NCBI GenBank assembly: GCA_015665275.1
Contig: JADFAL010000030.1
Coordinates: 19,501-83,500, forward strand
DNA length: 64,000 nt
Direction of reading: 5' to 3'
Origin: Flavobacteriales bacterium
GTDB taxonomy: Bacteria; Bacteroidota; Bacteroidia; Flavobacteriales_D; Crocinitomicaceae
Part shown: positions 36,937-45,671 of the stretch, piece after piece
Numbering within the stretch: the first letter of the stretch is position 1
Layout of the letters: each line of letters opens with the position of its first letter
Made by a program: the position numbers and the translations under genes
The notes under the pieces: model-generated
Databases searched by the model: none
Seen by the model: only the letters and a program-made list of their open reading frames with translations
Told to the model about the DNA's origin: nothing

Positions 36937-36944
36937 CAAATTTA
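36937..36944 (-). promoter_or_regulatory. -7 promoter box for the MAM/PKD surface protein
   Basis: TAAATTTG on the minus strand, an exact TAnnTTTG match, 52 bases before the ATG at 36884. Confidence 0.5.
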
Positions 36945-37019
36945 CGGATTATTATATCAATTATAAAAATCATTCGATGTGATTTGAACCGAAAGCCTAG
37001 TTACTTTTTCCGTCAGCTT

Positions 37020-37766
37020 TTACAATGCATCCAACATTTTCATAACATCCGGTCGTTTTCTAACTGATACCGGAATCAAACTCCCGTCTTTCATATTGAG
37101 GTGTCCGCCTTGGGATTTCACGTATTCTTTAATTTGGCGCGTATTGACTAAGTGGGATTGATGCACCCGGAAAAAACCTTGATCCGACAATAAATCTTCG
37201 AATTCCTTCAGCGTGCGCGTCACTACGATTTGATCTCCGTTTTTGAAGAAGAAAGTGGTATAATTCACACTGCTTTCGCAACGTACGATGGTATCGATTT
37301 CAACCACTTGGATTTTATCTTGAGAATGCAACGCGAGTCGCTCGTTCGGCTTTTGATGATTCTTTAATCTATCGTTTAGCAATTCGTACTTCGCCGATTC
37401 GTCAATGTGTGTTTCTCTGAATTTCTTCATCGCCTCTGTTAACTCATCTGGGTCGATGGGCTTCATAAGGTAGTCTATTGCAGCGTAGCGGAAAGCTTTT
37501 ATTGCGTGTGCGTCAGAGGCAGTAATGAAAATGATTTTGAAATCAATCTGAGGCAACAGATCCAGTAAATCGAAGCCGCTTCCGTCTTGCATCTGGATAT
37601 CCAGAAACAGAATATCGGGTTTGATGTTTTTTAAAAGCTTTGCACCTTCCACAACACCAGTGGCCTCTCCGATAACCTCGAAGTCTTTTGCATAGACACC
37701 CAAATCTTGCTTTAGTGTTGTTCTTGCTTGTTCAATATCATCAATAATTATTGCCTTGTAACTCAT
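37020..37766 (-). CDS. LytTR-family response regulator
   Basis: 248 residues. The receiver domain (residues ~1-120) has the acidic pair DD near the start, phosphoacceptor Asp in ILFLDIQMQDGSG and a YLMKPID lysine motif. The C-terminal LytTR DNA-binding domain carries EIDTIVRCESSVNYTTFFF and FFRVHQSHLVNTRQIKEYVKS. Its stop region lies 135 bases from the T9SS gene start, and it follows the propeller kinase by one base, forming a kinase-regulator pair. The target genes are unknown; the neighbouring surface protein is a candidate. Confidence 0.93.
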   Translation of the reverse strand: MSYKAIIIDDIEQARTTLKQDLGVYAKDFEVIGEATGVVEGAKLLKNIKPDILFLDIQMQDGSGFDLLDLLPQIDFKIIFITASDAHAIKAFRYAAIDYLMKPIDPDELTEAMKKFRETHIDESAKYELLNDRLKNHQKPNERLALHSQDKIQVVEIDTIVRCESSVNYTTFFFKNGDQIVVTRTLKEFEDLLSDQGFFRVHQSHLVNTRQIKEYVKSQGGHLNMKDGSLIPVSVRKRPDVMKMLDAL

Positions 37767-37767
37767 A

Positions 37768-40700
37768 TCAATTCAGTGGTAATCGTATAATAATTCGTGT
37801 TCCTGCTGCTTCACCGTTGTCATACAAATCTACAATTTCCAGTGGTGCAGCAATTCCTTCCTCTTTCAAATGTTCCAAGCGATCTGTAGTAACTTCCAAT
37901 GCTGTCGATTTGTGGTACGTTTCCTTGCTCTTCGAATTCAATTCCGCAGCCTTCTCTCTGCCAATTCCGTTGTCCTCTACCACACATTCTAAAATGCCGT
38001 TGCTTTCCGAGAAATGGATCTGAATCAATCCAGATTTCTCTCCTTCCGGTAAGCCGCGCATGCCATGTTTGATGGCATTTTCAACGAATGGTTGCAAGAT
38101 CATGGGAGGCAATGAAATGAAGTCCTGCTCCATGGTTTCATCTACTGTGATCTTGTAATCAAAGCGTTCTCCATTGCAGAATTGTTCGATCAATAAATAG
38201 TTTTCCAACGTTCGTACTTCCTCCTCCAGAGTGATGCTAGACTTACGCGAATTATCCAGAATCTGTCTCATCAAACGAGAGAATTTTGCTAGGAAGTATC
38301 GTGCCTCTGTTTCCTTACCGGTTCCGATTAAACTTTGGATGGAGTTCAAGGCATTAAAGATAAAATGCGGGTTCATTTGTAAACGCATTGCTTTGTGTTC
38401 CAATTCCAAGAGATCCTTTTCGAACTCTACTTCACGTTGTCGAATTCTGGCGTTTTTGCGAATCCGCTTCACCGTTATGAAATAAATGAACAATAACAGA
38501 AGGAGTATTCCGCTTCCGATAGATATGCGGAACCAAGTTGTTTCCCAAAACGGTGTAGCAACAGTAAAGTGGTAAGAGATTGGATCGCTCCAAACGCCAT
38601 CTTCGTTGCACGCTCTTATTTGGAATTGGTAGTCTCCCGGATCAAGATTGGAGTATACAATACTACGATCTTTGGATAATGGTGACCATTCAGAATCAAA
38701 CCCGTTTAGCTTCCATTGATACCGAACCATTTCCGGGCGTCTTAGGTTGATTCCAAGAAACTCAAAAGTGATGTGATTTTCATCGTAAGAAAGTTGCAAC
38801 GGACTCTTTTTTGATCCCAGGTTCTTCTCTTTTGATTGTTTGTCAGAAATCGATTCATAAAACAATTTCACGTCTTTGAATGAGAGTAGCGGAGGTTCCG
38901 GGTTACCTGCTAGTTCGTTCGGGTTGAATTGACACAAACCATTGATGGTCCCCAACCAAATTGTTCCGTCTTTGTCAAGCCACGAAGAATTTTGACAGGT
39001 TTCTACACCACTAAAACCATCTTGTTTCCCGTAATATTTGATTTGCTGAATGCTTCCATTTTTTCCAAAGATGATGTAATCAATTCCTTTTTCAGTTCCC
39101 GAGATAATGTTGCCTTCTTTGTCAATCGCTAGTAGGTAAATATTGTCTGATTTCAGCCCGTCTTGTTGCCTTAAAATCCGAACCTTCGGTTGGTAGTCTT
39201 TTGTCTTGAACATGTTCAACCCGCCATCCGCTGTTCCTACCCAAAGACGATCCAATCGGTCAAGCGCCAATGTTCGAATTTGGTTGGACGAGAGTCCTTT
39301 TTTTCCTGCATGGAAGGTAGCGCGCATTTTTCCTTGCTTCGGTAAGAAACATCCCAAACCGTCATTATCTGTTCCAAACCACAAGTACCCCTGATTGTCG
39401 AATTGGAGTGAAGTCAATCGGTTGGACGGGATTCCATCGCCAAATCCCCATTTCGTAATGACATAATTGTCATTTTGTGGTTCTACTTTTATCAATCCAT
39501 TCCCGGCCGAAGCAATCCAGATATTCCCTTCCGGTCCACGCTTGATCTGTTTGACATAAACACCCCGCAGTCCTTCAATAGCAGTGAACTCTTCGTTCTT
39601 GTAAATGTATACGCCCGAGCCGTCAGTGCCCAACCAAATGGTACCGTTTCGATCCTCCGCAATGGATTTCACTTTCACGTTAATGAATCCATTTTCGCTC
39701 GTGAAATTCTCAAATGTCCCTGATTTATAAACGCTCACTCCGCGTTGTGAATTGCCAATCCAAAGTCGGTTTTTAGAATCACGCATTACAGCGTAAATGA
39801 AGTTTCCAGCAAGCCCAGAACGGGTATCAAACGTTGCGAATTGTTTCCCCAAGAATTGGCAAACGCCCCCGCCGGAAGTTCCGAACCAAAACTGCTTTGT
39901 ATTGTCTTGTAAAATAGATCGAACATGATTGTTACTCAACCCTTCAGACTCACTTAAGGTTGTGAAGGTTTTAGCGGATTGATCGTATTGAATAACGCCG
40001 CTTCGAAGCGTTGCAATCCAAAGATTATCGGTCTCATCAACGTATATATCCAACACAGTTTTCCGGTATAGTTCCAATTGTAAATCGACGCGGAAATAGT
40101 CTTTTCCGTTGTAGCAGTACATGCCATCTCCGTACGTTCCGATCCACAAGTTGTTTTTTGAATCTTTTGAAATACAGGTGATCGCATTGCGCATGTATCT
40201 CGAGTCATCTCCGCAATAATGATGACGATCTCCTTCAATTTTGTAAAGGCCTTTATTGGTTCCGTGCCAAAGTGCGCCGTCATGTTCTATAATACTCGAT
40301 GCATCCGGTTGATCAAGGAATTTAATTTTCCCGAAGCTTAGAGAAGATTTAGTCAGATACAGAATTCCTTTGTTCGAAGCTGCTCGGATTTCGCCATTCG
40401 ATTGAAAGATGATGTCGCGCACAATTGTGTTTTCTGCAAGACGTAAGGCCGTCAATTCACCATTTTCGAAATAGGTGACACCGTTGTTGGTCCCAATCCA
40501 AATAGTTCCGTCGGGTCCTAACTTAATGCAGTTGATATAGTTATTGGAAAGCCCGTCGTTGGTGGTAAGCGTTTTGAATTCAATACCGTCGAAAATAGAA
40601 ACTCCACCTCCGCGCGTCCCTAACCATATGGTTCCAGAAGGACTTTGACACATGGCGTAAACCTGAGACTGTCCCAAGCCATCCTCAACATTGAAATTGC

Positions 40701-40773
40701 GAAAGTTGAATTGCTGTCCAACAACAATCGTTGATAGACTTAGAAATAGAACAATGATGTAAAATCGAAACAC
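37768..40773 (-). CDS. Two-component sensor with beta-propeller (reg_prop), Y_Y_Y and LytS-type kinase
   Basis: 1001 residues from GTG 40773 (VFRFYIIVLFLSLSTIVVGQ, signal sequence). I prefer this start because a TAnnTTTG box at 40792-40799 lies between it and the longer track start. Many reg_prop repeats (DGTIWIGTNNGV, NLWIGTYGDGMYCY) build two periplasmic seven-blade propellers, followed by a Y_Y_Y domain (LDPGDYQFQIRACNEDGVWS), one transmembrane helix (~residue 755) and a His_kinase/HATPase pair (LRMQMNPHFIFNALNSIQSLI). This is the layout of Bacteroidota glycan sensors, but with LytTR output. The ligand is unknown. Confidence 0.9.
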   Translation of the reverse strand: MFRFYIIVLFLSLSTIVVGQQFNFRNFNVEDGLGQSQVYAMCQSPSGTIWLGTRGGGVSIFDGIEFKTLTTNDGLSNNYINCIKLGPDGTIWIGTNNGVTYFENGELTALRLAENTIVRDIIFQSNGEIRAASNKGILYLTKSSLSFGKIKFLDQPDASSIIEHDGALWHGTNKGLYKIEGDRHHYCGDDSRYMRNAITCISKDSKNNLWIGTYGDGMYCYNGKDYFRVDLQLELYRKTVLDIYVDETDNLWIATLRSGVIQYDQSAKTFTTLSESEGLSNNHVRSILQDNTKQFWFGTSGGGVCQFLGKQFATFDTRSGLAGNFIYAVMRDSKNRLWIGNSQRGVSVYKSGTFENFTSENGFINVKVKSIAEDRNGTIWLGTDGSGVYIYKNEEFTAIEGLRGVYVKQIKRGPEGNIWIASAGNGLIKVEPQNDNYVITKWGFGDGIPSNRLTSLQFDNQGYLWFGTDNDGLGCFLPKQGKMRATFHAGKKGLSSNQIRTLALDRLDRLWVGTADGGLNMFKTKDYQPKVRILRQQDGLKSDNIYLLAIDKEGNIISGTEKGIDYIIFGKNGSIQQIKYYGKQDGFSGVETCQNSSWLDKDGTIWLGTINGLCQFNPNELAGNPEPPLLSFKDVKLFYESISDKQSKEKNLGSKKSPLQLSYDENHITFEFLGINLRRPEMVRYQWKLNGFDSEWSPLSKDRSIVYSNLDPGDYQFQIRACNEDGVWSDPISYHFTVATPFWETTWFRISIGSGILLLLLFIYFITVKRIRKNARIRQREVEFEKDLLELEHKAMRLQMNPHFIFNALNSIQSLIGTGKETEARYFLAKFSRLMRQILDNSRKSSITLEEEVRTLENYLLIEQFCNGERFDYKITVDETMEQDFISLPPMILQPFVENAIKHGMRGLPEGEKSGLIQIHFSESNGILECVVEDNGIGREKAAELNSKSKETYHKSTALEVTTDRLEHLKEEGIAAPLEIVDLYDNGEAAGTRIIIRLPLN

Positions 40774-40791
40774 GGTGCAGGTTTGGATAAT

Positions 40792-40799
40792 CAAAGATA
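40792..40799 (-). promoter_or_regulatory. -7 promoter box for the propeller kinase operon
   Basis: TATCTTTG on the minus strand, an exact TAnnTTTG match 18 bases before the GTG at 40773; it excludes the track's upstream start at 40845. Confidence 0.55.
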
Positions 40800-40888
40800 A
40801 GAAACGGATACAATTCCAATTGGAACGAATAATCAGAGGGAGCAAATTCTTCTAAGTCATGGAATTACCTTCGGTATAAAACGCCCTT

Positions 40889-43252
40889 ATGTCAGCACAC
40901 GCACTCTATGGATTCTTATACGTCCGGCGTAGGAGAAAAATTCTGCGTAGAAAGTGGTTCGTCTTTTCGTTCTGGGTATTCCTTGTTTGGTATGCTGACT
41001 GTTTGCCAGATGAATTGTTCAACGACAGTACCTCCACGGTATTGCTGGATAGTGATGGGAATTTGTTGGGAGCACATATAGCCGAAGATCAACAATGGCG
41101 ATTTCCAGAAAGCAAAACAGTCCCTTACAAGTTCAAAACGTGCATTGTTCAATTTGAAGACCGAAAATTCTACAAGCACTGGGGTGTGAGTCCTACTGGA
41201 GTTGGCCGGGCACTTCTGCAAAATCTGAAGTCGGGAGAACGGGTAAGTGGAGGAAGTACCTTGACCATGCAGTTGGTACGCTTGATGCGAAAAAATCCTC
41301 CGAGGACGTATAGCGAGAAAATGTACGAAATGATTCTCGCGACTCGGATTGAGATGCGGTATTCGAAATCGGAGATATTAAGAATGTACGCGTCTCATGC
41401 GCCTTTCGGGAACAATGTCGTTGGTTTGGATGCAGCATCTTGGAGGTTCTTCGGAAGACCGTCAAATCAGTTGAGTTGGGCTGAGTCGGCTACTTTGGCT
41501 GTTTTACCAAATGCACCAGGATTGATCTATCCAGGAAAAAATCACGACTTGCTCCGAAACAAACGAGATCGCCTATTGAAACGACTTCGGGCAATTGGTA
41601 AGATCAGTGAGTCTGAATATCGGTTGGCGCTTTTGGAATCATTGCCAGAGAAACCACATCCCTTGCCGAACCTCGCTCCGCATTTATTACAGAAATGCAT
41701 TGCAGAAGGAAAGAAGGGGCAGGTAATTCAATCACATATTCGATCGAAGGTTCAAAAAAAGGTCAATTTCTTGTTGGACAATCATACCCAATTGCTCAGA
41801 GAAAATGGAATTTATAATGGTGCGATTATGGTAACGTCGGTAGAAACGGGAGAAGTGCTTGCATATGTTGGAAATGTGGTGAGTTCTGGAAGCGAACATG
41901 CCAATCAGGTGAATTGTATCGACGCATCTCGAAGTACAGGAAGTATTATCAAACCGTTGCTCTACGGAAAGGCGCTGGAGTCAGGTACCATTGCGCCAAG
42001 CATGTTTTTGCGTGACGTACCGTCCAGATTTGGGAATTTTTCTCCGAAGAATTTCGCTGGGACTTTTGAGGGATTGATTCCTGCGAATGAAGCACTTTCA
42101 AGAAGTTTAAACATTCCAATGGTCCATCTTTTGCAACAGTATGGATTGACCAAATTTCATCGAAACCTGAAACGCATGGGGATTTCTACAATCCGCCGAA
42201 GTGCATCTCACTATGGCTTAAGTTTGATATTGGGTGGAGCTGAGGTCAATATGTTTGAATTGAATCAGGTCTACTTACGAATGGCACAGCAGTTGAGATA
42301 CACGGAGACTACGCAGTTACAATTGTTTCCTGAAGAAGAGGCTTTGATTTCTGAATTTCCTATGAATGCAGGAAGCATTTTTGCCACGTTTGAAGCGATG
42401 TTAGAGGTACGCCGACCGGATGAAGATAACAATTGGCATATGTTTGATTCGTCGCGCAAAATTGCATGGAAAACAGGAACAAGTTATGGATTCCGAGATG
42501 CCTGGGCGGTAGGTGTTACACCCGATTACGTTGTAAGTGTTTGGGTTGGTAATGCAGATGGCGAGGGGCGACCTGGTTTGACCGGAGTTCAGGCCGCTGC
42601 ACCGATATTGTTCGATATTTTTCAAACCCTACCAATTAAAACGGAGTGGTTCAAACAACCGGAATCCGAAATGGTAGCGGTGGATGTCTGTGCAGTTAGC
42701 GGTCATCGTCTTACCGAAAGCTGTGAAAAGCAAGCAAAAGCTTGGTGGCCGAAAGGTTCGCTTCAAACTACGGCATGTCCGTATCATCACAGAATTCATT
42801 TGAATAATAAAGGACAACGGGTAAATTCATCTTGTGCAGACCCCATGGAAATGACGCACGCCAATTGGATGGTCATTGCTCCGGATGTAGAAACGTACTA
42901 CAAAAAACACCATCCCTTGTACAAAGCGTTACCTCCATTTTTGTCTCAGTGTGCGGGAGCGAATGCATCGAATTCATTGTCGATTTTGTATCCTGATGCG
43001 GGACAGAAAATCTACTTGCCTATCGGTTTGGGCGGTGAGCAACAAGCCACCGTTTTCAGGTGTTCGCATTCGAATAATGTGGCGGTTCTTTTTTGGCATT
43101 TGGACGGTCAATTCATACAGCAAACTTCAGAGTTTCACGAAATCGTTCTTCGACCTGAAATTGGGAAACATTTGTTAACGGTGTATGATACGGAAGGTTC
43201 CAAGAAATCGGTTTGGGTAGAAATAGTCGAAGCCCGGAAGGAAGTTAATTAG
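40889..43252 (+). CDS. pbpC: Penicillin-binding protein 1C
   Basis: 787 residues. One N-terminal membrane helix, then a GT51 glycosyltransferase domain (FEDRKFYKHWGVSPTGVGRA, GGSTLTMQLVRL). The transpeptidase domain has SxxK in RSTGSIIKPLLY (Ser about 351), SxN in SRSLNIPM and KTG in KTGTSYGFRDAWAVG (about 528). The C-terminal BiPBP_C module ends the protein. PBP1C is proposed to repair peptidoglycan alongside alpha-2-macroglobulin, with which it normally forms an operon. Here it is alone, divergent from the propeller kinase, with repeats directly after the stop. Confidence 0.94.
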   Translation: MSAHALYGFLYVRRRRKILRRKWFVFSFWVFLVWYADCLPDELFNDSTSTVLLDSDGNLLGAHIAEDQQWRFPESKTVPYKFKTCIVQFEDRKFYKHWGVSPTGVGRALLQNLKSGERVSGGSTLTMQLVRLMRKNPPRTYSEKMYEMILATRIEMRYSKSEILRMYASHAPFGNNVVGLDAASWRFFGRPSNQLSWAESATLAVLPNAPGLIYPGKNHDLLRNKRDRLLKRLRAIGKISESEYRLALLESLPEKPHPLPNLAPHLLQKCIAEGKKGQVIQSHIRSKVQKKVNFLLDNHTQLLRENGIYNGAIMVTSVETGEVLAYVGNVVSSGSEHANQVNCIDASRSTGSIIKPLLYGKALESGTIAPSMFLRDVPSRFGNFSPKNFAGTFEGLIPANEALSRSLNIPMVHLLQQYGLTKFHRNLKRMGISTIRRSASHYGLSLILGGAEVNMFELNQVYLRMAQQLRYTETTQLQLFPEEEALISEFPMNAGSIFATFEAMLEVRRPDEDNNWHMFDSSRKIAWKTGTSYGFRDAWAVGVTPDYVVSVWVGNADGEGRPGLTGVQAAAPILFDIFQTLPIKTEWFKQPESEMVAVDVCAVSGHRLTESCEKQAKAWWPKGSLQTTACPYHHRIHLNNKGQRVNSSCADPMEMTHANWMVIAPDVETYYKKHHPLYKALPPFLSQCAGANASNSLSILYPDAGQKIYLPIGLGGEQQATVFRCSHSNNVAVLFWHLDGQFIQQTSEFHEIVLRPEIGKHLLTVYDTEGSKKSVWVEIVEARKEVN

Positions 43253-43402
43253 GAGTTATTAATTCCAGAGTTATGAGTTTATAATGAGTGATAATAATGA
43301 ATAATAAATATAGGATAACGGTCTTCGAGCTTGTCGAGAAGTCTGTTATGCGAGGAACGAATTTGTGAGATTGAATAGGGCATCTCGACAAGCTCGATGA
43401 CC
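43249..43402. repeat. Repeat copy and long inverted repeat after pbpC
   Basis: TTAGGAGTTATTAATTCCAGAGTTATG (43249-43275) is the second copy of the element at 32874. It overlaps the pbpC stop. It is followed by TCGAGCTTGTCGAG (43325-43338) and its exact inverse CTCGACAAGCTCGA (43384-43397) about 45 bases apart, able to form a long-looped hairpin. Confidence 0.65.
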
Positions 43403-43459
43403 TTCTAACTCAGAGTCGATAACCTTCTGGTTCAGATTCGATAACCTTCGAATGTGGGC
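43394..43459. repeat. 22-bp tandem repeat, about three units
   Basis: Units start at 43394, 43416 and 43438 with TCGATGACCTTCT, TCGATAACCTTCT and TCGATAACCTTCG. The spacing is exactly 22 bases; the third unit diverges at its end, just before the neighbouring gene's stop. Confidence 0.65.
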
Positions 43460-43468
43460 TCAATCCCC

Positions 43469-44845
43469 TTAAAAAACCGCCAACCTCCAAAAAGCTGCAA
43501 CCTCCTGCTTGTCTTCGTTAGGGTACGAAATTCGTAAGGTATAAATCCCGGCGGCATCAGGAGAGGGAAGCACAGCATAGTTTGCATTGGGGATGAATTC
43601 CGAATACACTTTACTTCCTCGTGAATCAAATATTTCCACCGTGAATGAAGGCTCCCGATCTTCTTCTAAGCGAATCGTGAAAGTGCTGGAAGGCAATATC
43701 GGATTTGGATAACAAACAATGGTATCCGGCTCCTCCGATTGAAAAACAGCACGATCGAAGTCAAGAAGGTACAAACCATACTTTCGATCTGAGACTAAGA
43801 TGCGTTCGGATGGAAGTTCGGAATACACACCCCAAGCTCCATTCATTTTAAACAAATCTTCATCTTCTGGATAGGTATCAAAATAACCAATCTCCTGCGG
43901 GACTTGTGGTCGAATGTCATATACTCTCAGTCCTTCATTATAATACGCTACAAATGCATAATCGTTAGTGATCATGACATTGTGCGGTACATTATCATCT
44001 TGTGCATTACTTGACGCTCTGCCTCGTACCTGAATTTCATGATTGGTATTTACTGAGCACGATTTCACCGAGGAGCCATTGGTTTCATCGGCAAAAACGT
44101 ATTTGGTTCCATCCGGGCTCAACCATCCCTGATGATTGTATCCTTGATCTTGATAAAAGTCAAAGTTTTGAAGAAAGGTAGGATTCGCAGGATCACTAAA
44201 ATCATATACACGTACACCGTCAAATCCACAATTCAAATAAGCAATATTATCTCGAACGTAGGCATCGTGCACCTCAGGAATGTCATTTGGACCTTCAAAC
44301 ATCAAAACAGGATTCAAAACATCACTTATTGAATACACTTGCATTGAAATCAAAGGCTGGAGCATCCCGTTACTGGAAGGCTGAACCGAGCAGGCATACA
44401 TCAATTCGTTCGGTTCATCGATGAACAGATTATGAACACGGGTAAAACTGGAGTCGTTTTCGTACACAACATGCACAGAGTCCGGGAGGTATTGTAAATC
44501 AACGATCTGTAGACTGCTCGTGCCTTCGTCGCATACCATAAAGGCATAGTTTCGATAGATTTTGATGTCGCGGTGCACTACAGAAGGGTGTGAATAATTG
44601 CCCTCAACGAAATCAATAAATTGGAATTGATTTTCATCCGAAATTTGAAAGAAATGAACTCCCTCGGTTGATCCCAGCATTGCATATTCTGCTCCATTAG
44701 AAGCGTAGCCCCAACAATCGCTGTAACGAAGGTCATTGAAGCCCGAAACGATGTTGTCATCTGTCCAGTTATCCAACAATTCAACATTGAAGTTACTTTG
44801 AGCAAATGAACAGAGAGGAAATAAAAGCACGAAATAGCGCCACAT
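43469..44845 (-). CDS. Choice-of-anchor B family protein with T9SS tail
   Basis: 458 residues. Signal peptide (MWRYFVLLFPLCSFAQ) and LVIVD-type propeller repeats (LRYSDCWGYASNGAEYAMLGSTEGVHFFQIS, RDNIAYLNCGFDGVRVYDFSDPANPTF) mark the choice-of-anchor B family, named because members end in different surface-anchoring tails. Here the tail (VCYPNPILPSSTFTIRLEEDR ... AGIYTLRISYPNED) is a T9SS sorting domain. Predicted surface or secreted beta-propeller of unknown ligand. Divergent from the mannose-synthase-like gene. Confidence 0.83.
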   Translation of the reverse strand: MWRYFVLLFPLCSFAQSNFNVELLDNWTDDNIVSGFNDLRYSDCWGYASNGAEYAMLGSTEGVHFFQISDENQFQFIDFVEGNYSHPSVVHRDIKIYRNYAFMVCDEGTSSLQIVDLQYLPDSVHVVYENDSSFTRVHNLFIDEPNELMYACSVQPSSNGMLQPLISMQVYSISDVLNPVLMFEGPNDIPEVHDAYVRDNIAYLNCGFDGVRVYDFSDPANPTFLQNFDFYQDQGYNHQGWLSPDGTKYVFADETNGSSVKSCSVNTNHEIQVRGRASSNAQDDNVPHNVMITNDYAFVAYYNEGLRVYDIRPQVPQEIGYFDTYPEDEDLFKMNGAWGVYSELPSERILVSDRKYGLYLLDFDRAVFQSEEPDTIVCYPNPILPSSTFTIRLEEDREPSFTVEIFDSRGSKVYSEFIPNANYAVLPSPDAAGIYTLRISYPNEDKQEVAAFWRLAVF

Positions 44846-44957
44846 GTGAGATTACAAATTTTGTTAAGGTAAAGATAGAACAATGCTTTAATACCGTTAT
44901 TGCAGCGTATTTGATTGGCTATTATTACTTATTTTAGCATCCACTTAAAAGAGCGAA

Positions 44958-45671
44958 GTGTCAGATTCTGTCATCATAATTCCCACATACAACGAAATAG
45001 ACAATGTTGAGCGTATGGTACGCAAACTGATGTCGTTGGAAAAGGAATTTGACGTACTCTTCATCGACGACTCTTCACCTGACGGAACAGCCGATACCAT
45101 TCGATCCTTGCAAGCTGAGTTTGAAGGGCGCGTTCACCTCGAAGAAAGAGAAGGGAAATTAGGACTCGGAACCGCCTACATTCATGGATTTAAATGGTGC
45201 ATTGCTGCTGAGTACGAATTCATTTTCGAAATGGATTGCGATTTCTCGCACAATCCCGATGATTTGATTCGATTGTATAAAGCTTGCGCAGAAGACGGAG
45301 CCGACGTTAGTATTGGTTCTCGATATGTGAGAGGAGGGAAGGTGAAGAATTGGCCAATGAAACGCATTTTGATGTCTTATTTTGCTAGTGTTTATGTGCG
45401 CATGATTCTTTGGATCGGTATCAAAGACACCACGGCCGGATTTAAATGCTATCGTCGCAAGGTTCTGGAAACGATTTATCTCGACGGCGTAACATTTAAG
45501 GGATATGCATTCCAGATTTGCATGAAGTACGCTGCAAAACGACACAAGTTCAAAATCACCGAAGTTCCAATCACCTTTATTGATCGTGAATTCGGAGAGT
45601 CTAAAATGTCAACAGGAATTTTCAAAGAAGCATTTTTCGGCGTTTGGAAGATGCGTGGTATGAAGCTATGA
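44958..45671 (+). CDS. Polyprenol monophosphomannose synthase-like GT2
   Basis: 237 residues from GTG 44958 (the annotated first codon; no ATG fits). GT2 family with IIIPTYNEIDNVERMV, the nucleotide-binding DDSSPDGTAD and metal-binding EMDCDFSHNP, which is the DPM1/Ppm1 pattern, and no C-terminal membrane domain. It is predicted to transfer mannose (or another hexose) from GDP-sugar to polyprenyl phosphate at the inner membrane. Its stop overlaps the dihydroorotase start by four bases (ATGA), a conserved Bacteroidota arrangement. Confidence 0.9.
   Translation: MSDSVIIIPTYNEIDNVERMVRKLMSLEKEFDVLFIDDSSPDGTADTIRSLQAEFEGRVHLEEREGKLGLGTAYIHGFKWCIAAEYEFIFEMDCDFSHNPDDLIRLYKACAEDGADVSIGSRYVRGGKVKNWPMKRILMSYFASVYVRMILWIGIKDTTAGFKCYRRKVLETIYLDGVTFKGYAFQICMKYAAKRHKFKITEVPITFIDREFGESKMSTGIFKEAFFGVWKMRGMKL

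Noticed and set aside
43394-43459. The 22-bp tandem repeat as a CRISPR array
   Set aside because: Units are contiguous without spacers and there are no cas genes.
45159-45545. Minus-strand 128-residue ORF over the mannose-synthase-like gene
   Set aside because: Shadow of a frame containing intact GT2 motifs.
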